Positions 6,208-11,658 of a DNA stretch of 11,658 nucleotides are shown one piece after another (the stretch's first letter is position 1; each line of letters starts with the position of its first letter). The notes beneath the pieces are model-generated. The model saw only the letters and a list, made by a program, of their open reading frames with translations. It was not told where the DNA came from and did no database searches. Both the position numbers and the translations under genes were made by a program. Source of the stretch: an uncultured Planctomycetaceae bacterium (GTDB taxonomy: Bacteria > Planctomycetota > Planctomycetia > Planctomycetales > Planctomycetaceae); assembly GCA_937952455.1 (NCBI GenBank), contig CALFYU010000182.1, positions 1 through 11,658 on the forward strand. The letters are read 5' to 3'.

Positions 6208-7182
6208 ATGCAGAATGCTTTTGATGAGGACCCCGCTGCGCCCCGCGCACTGCCCGGAGACGCCGTTGCGCCCCCTCCGTGGCACGGGGCGCACATGATC
6301 CACACGCTCTCACGATTGCTGACCAGTTGGGAGCAACGCGCAGCCGTCAAGAAACCGGATCTGGACGTACAGGCCCTCTACCAGCCCGGATGTCCCGACT
6401 ATCTGGTTGACCTGCTCCCATTCGCCGACCATCCCGATTTCCAGAACGCGGGTGAGGAATTCCGGCAGGCGGCGCTCTCCTGCGGTTGGTTGGCCTACTG
6501 CGAAAAAACGGTCGCCATCGAATCAAAAATCGTCAACCCCGCCTGTATGCACGTCATCGACGGCGACATTCCGGCGATTCGCGGCGAACCATTCCGCGAA
6601 ACCGCCTCCCAGGCGCTAGTCGATGAGTCGTATCACATCCTGATGATCGTCAAGGCGTGCGAGGTCACGCGGCGGAAGCGCGGATTGGGCCATCTGCAAA
6701 TTCCAGACTTTGAATTGATCCGCCAACTACGGTCCTGCCGGGCGCAGTATCCGGAAGACTGGCAACAGGTATTGGTGCAGTTGGCTTTTGCCGTCGTCTC
6801 GGAAGTGATGGTCAGCGACTATTTGCGGTTGCTCTCGGACGCTAAGTCGATCCAACCGATCAACTACTTGACGACCGAAATTCACCGTCGCGACGAGTCG
6901 GCGCACAGCGCGGTTTTCAAAACCGTCGGGGCGGCCGTCCTGCATGCGCTCTCCCCGCGCGAACAGGAGTTCTTCTTGCAAATTCTCCCCGAACCGGCCC
7001 GCTGGTTCGCCGATGCGGAACTGCGTGTCTGGCGGTCGATGTTGACACAGATCGATTTTCCGCACGCCGACCGCATGATCGACGATTGCCAAAACGCAGG
7101 CCGCAAGGGCGTGGAGTTGGATCTGAACAAATTAGACGAGCTGTACGTGGATCTAGAAATCAGCCGCACGTTCCGAATTTGA
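6208..7182 (+). CDS. AurF-family di-iron oxygenase (p-aminobenzoate N-oxygenase-like)
   Basis: 324 aa, predicted all-helical and cytoplasmic. The seven di-iron ligands of the AurF family can be placed: Glu105 (EKTVAIESK), Glu140 and His143 (DESYH), Glu199 (VVSEVMVSD), and His226, Glu230, His233 (HRRDESAH). Their spacing follows AurF (E101, E136, H139, E196, H223, E227, H230 as I recall it) almost residue for residue. AurF and CmlI oxidise aryl-amines to nitro compounds; the substrate here is unknown and could be a non-aromatic amine. The start is uncertain. Met1 has only a weak AGG upstream, and residues 1-29 are Pro/Ala-rich and unlike the family. Met30 (ATG at 6295, with GGGG 5 nt before) is a good alternative. 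The asparagine-synthetase-like gene follows after 75 bp on the same strand, suggesting a shared pathway. Confidence 0.85.
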   Translation: MQNAFDEDPAAPRALPGDAVAPPPWHGAHMIHTLSRLLTSWEQRAAVKKPDLDVQALYQPGCPDYLVDLLPFADHPDFQNAGEEFRQAALSCGWLAYCEKTVAIESKIVNPACMHVIDGDIPAIRGEPFRETASQALVDESYHILMIVKACEVTRRKRGLGHLQIPDFELIRQLRSCRAQYPEDWQQVLVQLAFAVVSEVMVSDYLRLLSDAKSIQPINYLTTEIHRRDESAHSAVFKTVGAAVLHALSPREQEFFLQILPEPARWFADAELRVWRSMLTQIDFPHADRMIDDCQNAGRKGVELDLNKLDELYVDLEISRTFRI

Positions 7183-7257
7183 TGCCAATCGGATGAGAAG
7201 CGCACAGCGTTGGGCGAAATAACAAACGATTTTTCTGAGAGTCACTGAGGAACAACT

Positions 7258-9126
7258 ATGTGTGGAACGGCCGGAGCAATTGACTTAATGGGTATTCGCC
7301 CATTTCCCCGCGAGCGGATCCTGGCCATGACCGGGGCGCTCGCGCATCGTGGTCCCGATGACGAACAGGTCCATCTGGAACCGGGATTGGCACTCGGGGT
7401 GCGGAGACTGTCGGTCATTGACGTTGCCGGCGGCCGGCAGCCGTTGTGCAACGAAGACGGGCAAATTTGGGTGGCGTACGAAGGAGAATTGTTCAACTAT
7501 CCCGAGCTGCGCCCGCAACTCCTTCAACGGGGCCACATCCTCAAGACGTCCTGTGACACCGAAGCCTGGGTGCATCTGTACGAGGACCACGACGAAGGGG
7601 TCTTCAATATCGCGCAAGGGCAATTCGCGGTCGCACTCTGGGATCGCGGCCGCCGCACCCTGCTGTTGGGACGCGACCGTGCGGGGATTGCCCCGCTGTT
7701 TTATACGATGTCCGACGGCTGGCTGCTGTGGGGGTCAGAGATCAAGGCCCTGTTGGCCAGCGGGCTGGTTGACGCGCGCCCGGACCGGTTGGGACTGGAT
7801 TACTTTTTTCACTTCTTCGCTGCCGGAAACGCGCGGACCTGTTTTGAAGGCATTCACTCGCTGCCCCCCGGGCATCTGTTGCGCGTGCACAACGGCAAAA
7901 CGCAAGTGCGGCAATATTGGGACCTCGACTTCCCCGATGCCGGCGACGAACGCCGCTATGCCAACCCCGCAGCCGCAGCGGAGGAACTGGAAGAACTTCT
8001 TCGCGCGGCGATCCGGCGGCGCTTGGCGGGTGAAGTCCCGATTTGCACGTACCTCAGCGGCGGCTTGGATTCGACGACCGTGCTGGGACTCTCATCCCAA
8101 GAGCGCGGCGCGCCGATCCCGTCGCTGACGATTGGTCTCGAAGGTTCCGGTCCGCACAATGAGTCCCCCCAAGCGGCGGAGTCCGCTGCCTTGCTCGGTT
8201 CGCCGCTGACGACGGTTCGCATCGATCGCAGCGACATCGCGAACACCTTTCCTGAATTGATACAAGCCGCCGAGACGCCCGTTTTGGACACGTCGGCGAC
8301 GTGCATGATTCGCTTGGCGCATGCGGCGCGCGCGGAAGGATTTCGTGTCTCGCTCACCGGCGAAGGCGCTGATGAAAACCTGGCCGGGTACGTTTGGTTC
8401 AAAGTCGATGAATTTGTGCGGATGACCGGCCGTCCGATCAACCCGCTGCTTCGCAAATTGATTTTCTCGCGGATGGGAGGCGGGCGGCATCGTGCTGCGT
8501 GGTTTGGGACCGGCGGCAAACGAGTCGCCCAGCAAATCACTTGGGAGATGATGGCCCAGTCCCGCGAACTGCTCTATTCCCCAGCCATGTGGGACCGCCT
8601 CGGCGATTATTCGCCGTATGATGAGTTGATGCTCAACCGCGATCGGTTTGCAAAGTGGCATCCGCTCAACCGGTCGTTGTACATGGCGCATCGCGTCTTG
8701 TTGTCGGGCATGCTGTTGTCAGCCAAAGGAGACCGCACGCTCCGCAACGGCTCCACCGAGGGCCGGTTTCCGTTTCTCGACGAAACCGTTGTCGACTTCT
8801 GCGCGCAGCTTCCGCCCCGATTCAAACTGCGGGGTCTCAAGGACAAATGGCTGTTGCGGCAGGTTGCCCGAAAAGTGCTGCCGCCACAGATCGCCCGCCG
8901 GCCGAAGACGATGTTCCGTGCCGACTTTTCCTACAACTTCCTGGGACCGCAGCGGCCGGCCTGGGTCGACCAACTCCTCAGCCGCGAATCGCTGGCCACG
9001 ACGGGCTACTTCGACGCGGTGGAAGTGGAAAAAAATCGTGCCGCCCAACAACGCCTGCCGCGGAGGTCCTTCCGGCGGTTTGTGATGGATATGGGGCTGA
9101 TGGGCGTGATTTCTACGCAATTGTGA
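7258..9126 (+). CDS. Asparagine synthetase B-like glutamine amidotransferase
   Basis: 622 aa, about the normal length for the bacterial AsnB family. The N-terminal class-II glutaminase domain starts at Cys2, exposed after Met removal, with RGPDDE (31-36), RRLSVID (49-55), YEGELFN (74-80) and CDTE (99-102). The C-terminal ATP-pyrophosphatase/synthetase domain has the PP-loop SGGLDST (267-273), GEGADE (368-373) and EGRFPFLD (501-508). The family makes amides by adenylating a carboxylate and using ammonia from glutamine. Some members make asparagine; others act in natural-product or cell-surface modification. Glu75 sits where the oxyanion-hole Asn of E. coli AsnB (AVNGEIYN) lies, so glutamine hydrolysis may be altered. 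GAGGA lies 7 nt before the ATG, a firm start. Its position after an AurF-like oxygenase argues for a specialised substrate rather than plain asparagine synthesis, but a housekeeping role is not excluded. Confidence 0.9.
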   Translation: MCGTAGAIDLMGIRPFPRERILAMTGALAHRGPDDEQVHLEPGLALGVRRLSVIDVAGGRQPLCNEDGQIWVAYEGELFNYPELRPQLLQRGHILKTSCDTEAWVHLYEDHDEGVFNIAQGQFAVALWDRGRRTLLLGRDRAGIAPLFYTMSDGWLLWGSEIKALLASGLVDARPDRLGLDYFFHFFAAGNARTCFEGIHSLPPGHLLRVHNGKTQVRQYWDLDFPDAGDERRYANPAAAAEELEELLRAAIRRRLAGEVPICTYLSGGLDSTTVLGLSSQERGAPIPSLTIGLEGSGPHNESPQAAESAALLGSPLTTVRIDRSDIANTFPELIQAAETPVLDTSATCMIRLAHAARAEGFRVSLTGEGADENLAGYVWFKVDEFVRMTGRPINPLLRKLIFSRMGGGRHRAAWFGTGGKRVAQQITWEMMAQSRELLYSPAMWDRLGDYSPYDELMLNRDRFAKWHPLNRSLYMAHRVLLSGMLLSAKGDRTLRNGSTEGRFPFLDETVVDFCAQLPPRFKLRGLKDKWLLRQVARKVLPPQIARRPKTMFRADFSYNFLGPQRPAWVDQLLSRESLATTGYFDAVEVEKNRAAQQRLPRRSFRRFVMDMGLMGVISTQL

Positions 9127-9473
9127 CATCACATTTTTCTGGGAGGCGGATTGGCCGACCTTCCCGCCTGGTCCCCTGCCCTGCGAATCTCAACCTCGGC
9201 CCGCAAGCGAATTGCGAGCGTGGAAACAGCCGCGTCGACGAACGAATAAGCACGACTCACGCGAGGTCGACGAGCGATATTTTGATTTCAACTTCAGTGC
9301 ATGGCGGGGACAGGATGGGTAGCCACGTGGAACGAGTGTCCTAAACGTGGGAGCGGAGTAAGGTCGTCGAGCAGTAACGACCGCCATCGCAGGGTAGCGA
9401 GCATTTCCTTGGAATCCAGAAAAGGGTGGGCGACCGCCGCTCCGGTGCATCGCATGATTGGTCGCCCCATCGT
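9127..9473. other. Convergent intergenic region, 347 bp
   Basis: This lies between the AsnB-like stop and the end of a minus-strand hypothetical gene. It holds small hairpins: CGCAA/TTGCG with a GCGAA loop at 9202-9216, and GGTCGT/ACGACC at 9362-9382. There is also an imperfect direct repeat beginning GTCGACGA at 9234 and 9266, and the 8-bp inverted repeat at 9428-9467. No clear intrinsic terminator follows the AsnB-like gene. I see no credible gene. Confidence 0.6.
9428..9467 (-). terminator. Perfect 8-bp inverted repeat after hypothetical gene, possible terminator
   Basis: GGGCGACC (9428-9435) and GGTCGCCC (9460-9467) are exact inverted complements with a 24-nt loop. They start 6 nt past the stop codon of the minus-strand gene at 9474. 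On the minus strand the stem is followed by ACCC and then four T (9423-9420), a weak U-run. It may be a weak terminator or a palindromic end of an acquired cassette; the sequence alone does not decide. Confidence 0.4.
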
Positions 9474-9890
9474 TCACTTCGCATAATTCTCGCCCCAATT
9501 AATGTTGGGAATGTGCATAAGGAATCGGTCGTAGTCACACTTGGCGGCAAAGTACCACTCGTTGAAGCCGAAGTCGTAGTCCGTTTTTGTAAACCAGTGG
9601 TCTACCCACACCCCCGAATGCGCGTGCTGACCATCGATGTCACACACGCGGTATTCCGATTGGTATTGCGTGCAGTCACCGTCACGAGGACCAAAGTTTT
9701 CCCAGCACCATCGGTTAACAAAATCGAGTTCGGGATAGGCGAGTTGGAGCATTACAGCGTGTGGAAACCGCAAGAGCCTATTGTTTCGCAACAAGCTCTG
9801 CTTAGCACGCTCTTCGTCGCTGTCATCTTCAGCGCCGAGGTAGTCATCAATAGTCGACAGGATGGCGGTGCGGTAAGTCATGGCCTCCAT
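9474..9890 (-). CDS. Hypothetical protein, aromatic- and acid-rich
   Basis: 138 aa, not recognised. It has no signal peptide or membrane helix, so it is probably soluble and cytoplasmic. The N-terminal 1-50 is likely helical and acidic (EDDSDEERAK, 21-30). The rest is unusually rich in Trp, Tyr, Phe, Asp and His, for example FVNRWCWENFG (57-67), VWVDHWFTKTDYDFGFNEWYF (94-114) and INWGENY (130-136). Four Cys (62, 73, 83, 118) and His 89, 91 and 98 are present, but no standard zinc motif. Two starts are possible: ATG at 9890, which has little upstream signal, and ATG at 9881, which has GGAGG only 2 nt before it. It lies 52 bp after another small gene on the same strand and converges with the AsnB-like gene. 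Hand GC counts in this stretch are about 50-55%, below neighbours. Function unknown. Confidence 0.7.
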   Translation of the reverse strand: MEAMTYRTAILSTIDDYLGAEDDSDEERAKQSLLRNNRLLRFPHAVMLQLAYPELDFVNRWCWENFGPRDGDCTQYQSEYRVCDIDGQHAHSGVWVDHWFTKTDYDFGFNEWYFAAKCDYDRFLMHIPNINWGENYAK

Positions 9891-9942
9891 CCTAAGTGAG
9901 CAAGCTTTAGGAAGCGAGTCACGAACCGATATATTACGGCGA

Positions 9943-10389
9943 TCACCTCTCTAAATCTCGCGAGTCCGGTAACTCGCGTGCATCATCTTGTTCTGTTTCT
10001 TTTGCATTGAACATAGCAGTTCGAGATTCCTTTGAATTAATTGCCTTAAGAGTTCGCTGAGCATAGGGAACGAACCTAGGATTTCCATCCTGCAGAACGC
10101 CCGATAGGAAATTGACGCTCGCGGGCAAGGCCGCCAATTCCAGGGCCATCAATATGTAGAGCGCAACATCGTCCTGTTCGTGGGCACGGAACGCGTGGAT
10201 CATTTCATTGAAATGCTCGCTAGCGTTCTCGGCGAGTTCCCAGACGAGGATGTCAGCCCACGCACCGGTCGCTTTCCGATCAAGTATCAGCCGAGCGCAT
10301 TCGTCGACACCGGGAAATGAGCGATACGTGCGGCCCCAACGCCTGTATTCAGGGTCGACATGATCGCGAAATCGATCTCGTTTTCCCAT
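9943..10389 (-). CDS. Hypothetical protein with HEAT-like helical segment
   Basis: 148 aa, not recognised. The N-terminus (1-27) is basic and polar (GKRDRFRDH). Residues 28-118 look all-helical; DDVALYILMALELAALPAS (73-91) followed by a GNPRFVPYAQRTLKAI helix (102-117) resembles a HEAT/ARM-type helical pair, often a protein-binding scaffold. The C-terminal 30 residues are charged and probably disordered. No signal peptide or membrane span is visible. The ATG at 10389 has GGAG 6 nt upstream, so this start is supported. It is followed after 52 bp by the other small hypothetical gene, and the two may form a short operon. Hand GC counts in 9901-10080 are 43-47%, clearly below the AsnB-like gene (58-70% in sampled lines). 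This suggests a different origin. Function unknown. Confidence 0.65.
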   Translation of the reverse strand: MGKRDRFRDHVDPEYRRWGRTYRSFPGVDECARLILDRKATGAWADILVWELAENASEHFNEMIHAFRAHEQDDVALYILMALELAALPASVNFLSGVLQDGNPRFVPYAQRTLKAINSKESRTAMFNAKETEQDDARELPDSRDLER

Positions 10390-10779
10390 GTGAGGCTCCG
10401 GCTTTGCTGAACCTTTGAGGCAATCTCGCGGGGGTCAGTGACGTTGATGTTAAGAAATCTGGCTTTCACGACACCACGTTGATCGCCCGCCAAACCACCG
10501 CTGGTCAACACCGACCACGCAATCAAAGGGAAACTATAGGCCGACCGTTGCAAGGCATCGTCGTTTGGCAATCGACTTCGCATTGGCTACCGTACAAATA
10601 CGTGGTGACGGCAATGTAAATGGAACGCCCGCTAAGTTCAATTCCCCGGTTCGCCTGATAATTGTCGCCGCCTGCGGTATGATGGCTAATTCTCCGTCTG
10701 TTCCCGGACAAGTTCGACCGCACGGCAGAATATTGTGAATTCCGGGAATACCTCGACACCCATTTGGCGAAATCACGAC
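10390..10779. other. Divergent intergenic region, 390 bp
   Basis: This lies between the minus-strand hypothetical gene starting at 10389 and the plus-strand PhyH-like gene at 10780. A candidate plus-strand promoter sits at 10655-10683. A minus-strand open frame (10583-10287) crosses it and overlaps the hypothetical gene by 103 nt; it has no recognisable domain and I do not call it. No RNA gene or long repeat was seen. Confidence 0.5.
10655..10683 (+). promoter_or_regulatory. Candidate promoter for the PhyH-like gene
   Basis: CTGATA (10655-10660) and TATGAT (10678-10683) match the sigma-70 -35 and -10 consensus at four and five of six positions, with a 17-bp spacer. The start codon is about 96 bp downstream. 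This is a sequence match only. Confidence 0.3.
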
Positions 10780-11658
10780 ATGTCCACAGCTATGCCTCTC
10801 ACAAGTCTGGGCGATGCGTTGGACCTCTCCGCCGAGCATTTCGGCTGGTTCACATCCAGTGCGGACCTGATCGATGATCCGGCCGCGTTGCGCATGCAAT
10901 TGGCGGATGAAGGTTACTTGTATTTGCCCGGTTATCTCGACGTTGGTCAAGTCCGTGAAGCGCGGGAGGTGTTGCTCGGCCAGTTGGATCGGTTGGGGAT
11001 GGTCGATCGCACCCATCCGGTGTCCGACGGGGTTGCCGTCCGGCCCTGGCAGGGGCGCGGTTGCCATCATCTCGTTCAAGAGAATCCACCGCTACAGGAG
11101 TTGCTGTACGCCGGGCAGATGATGGAGCTGTATCGGCTGCTGTTCGACAAGGCGGTGCGGCATTTCGATTTTACCTGGCTGCGAGTGATCGGGCCCGGTC
11201 ACGGCACGGCGCCGCACGTCGATTCGGTCTATATGAATCGCGGCTCGCGGCAGCTATTGACAAGCTGGACGCCGCTGATGGAGATCACGCCCGATATCGG
11301 CGGGCTGACGGTCATGCCCGGCTCGCATCGCCTGGACCGCTTGAAGAAACATTACGAAGGGGACGTTGACACGTTTTGCACGAACAAGGCCGACCGCGAG
11401 CCGCAGGATGTGCACGAGTGGATTGGCCCGCTGGGGGACGGCAAACTGAGCCGGCACCCGGCGCGGCTGCAATCGAAGCTGGGGCTTCCCTGGCGGACGG
11501 CCGAACGTTATCAGCCGGGCGACGTGGTCGTGTTCAGCATCTACACCGTGCACGTCAGTCTGGACAATCAAACCCACCGCATACGACTCTCCACCGACTC
11601 GCGTTATCAACCGCCGGATGAACCTGCCGCCGACCGTTGGGTCCGTGAGAAACCGACC
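10780..11658 (+). CDS. Phytanoyl-CoA dioxygenase (PhyH)-like Fe(II)/2-oxoglutarate oxygenase, 3' end beyond right edge
   Basis: Hand translation from the ATG at 10780 gives 293 codons with no stop up to the window end, so the extreme C-terminus is missing. The cupin-fold facial triad is visible: HVD (His146, Asp148) and the distal His258 in YTVHVSLDNQTHR. Arg267 or Arg269 (HRIRLSTDSRYQ) is placed to bind 2-oxoglutarate. EGYLYLPGYLD (44-54) and GGLTVMPGSH (174-183) are typical of the PhyH family. Such enzymes hydroxylate small molecules using O2, Fe(II) and 2-oxoglutarate; the substrate is unknown. There is no signal peptide, so it is likely cytoplasmic. The start is not certain: no strong ribosome site is visible, and Met5 (10792) is possible. 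It lies on the same strand as the AurF/AsnB-like pair but is separated from it by two opposite-strand genes, so a shared pathway is only a possibility. The C-terminal region seen is almost full family length. Confidence 0.85.
   Translation, partial: MSTAMPLTSLGDALDLSAEHFGWFTSSADLIDDPAALRMQLADEGYLYLPGYLDVGQVREAREVLLGQLDRLGMVDRTHPVSDGVAVRPWQGRGCHHLVQENPPLQELLYAGQMMELYRLLFDKAVRHFDFTWLRVIGPGHGTAPHVDSVYMNRGSRQLLTSWTPLMEITPDIGGLTVMPGSHRLDRLKKHYEGDVDTFCTNKADREPQDVHEWIGPLGDGKLSRHPARLQSKLGLPWRTAERYQPGDVVVFSIYTVHVSLDNQTHRIRLSTDSRYQPPDEPAADRWVREKPT

Noticed and set aside
5841..6313. Open frames on both strands in the divergent intergenic region (5841-6224 plus, 6313-5945 minus)
   Set aside because: They are low-complexity Arg/Ala-rich translations with no ribosome site and no domain; they overlap each other and the oxygenase 5' end.
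9300..9470. Integron attC-like recombination site downstream of the small hypothetical gene
   Set aside because: The segment with GATGCACCGGAGCGGCGG on the minus strand reminded me of long palindromic cassette sites, but I could not find a matching complementary right half or paired RYYYAAC/GTTRRRY cores. Only a 7-nt complementarity (GGAGCGG with CCGCTCC near 9350) was found.
10287..10583. 98-codon minus-strand open frame as a possible small gene
   Set aside because: It overlaps the better-supported gene at 9943-10389 by 103 nt in another frame, and no domain, ribosome site or family resemblance was seen. It could be a remnant, but nothing supports that directly.

Overview
The window looks like a chromosomal segment of a Planctomycetota bacterium. 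This is an inference from content: a secreted formylglycine-type sulfatase, a PhoD-type phosphatase and an exported PQQ-like beta-propeller lie side by side, the main genes are GC-rich, and short palindromic elements of several families sit between genes. No rRNA, tRNA, CRISPR array, transposase or integrase was recognised.

Left part (1-5718, all minus strand). Read in the direction of transcription, the order is an exported PQQ-like beta-propeller protein (5718-4459), a secreted sulfatase (4223-2802), a secreted PhoD-like phosphatase (2772-931) and a cytoplasmic P-loop NTPase (823 to the left edge, incomplete). Sulfatase and PhoD are 29 bp apart and very likely co-transcribed. The other two junctions each hold a palindromic element (4249-4370 and 840-900). 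The three exported proteins suggest breakdown of sulfated and phosphorylated organic matter outside the cytoplasm.

Centre (5719-9126). A 489-bp divergent intergenic region carries a third palindromic element and a minus-strand promoter-like/terminator-like pair. Two plus-strand genes follow, 75 bp apart: an AurF-family di-iron oxygenase (6208-7182) with all seven expected metal ligands, and a class-B asparagine-synthetase-like amidotransferase (7258-9126). This pair is the best candidate for an undescribed system, perhaps a minimal N-oxidation plus amidation pathway. The amidotransferase has Glu where the glutaminase oxyanion-hole Asn is expected.

Right part (9127-11658). Two small minus-strand genes of unknown function (9890-9474 and 10389-9943) lie in a stretch of visibly lower GC, with a perfect 8-bp inverted repeat just past the end of the second. 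A plus-strand phytanoyl-CoA-dioxygenase-like (PhyH) gene starts at 10780 and runs off the right edge.

Two real genes, at the left and right edges, are open at the window boundary and were translated by hand. The sulfatase start was moved well inside its longest open frame, because the upstream part of that frame is only a translated palindromic repeat.
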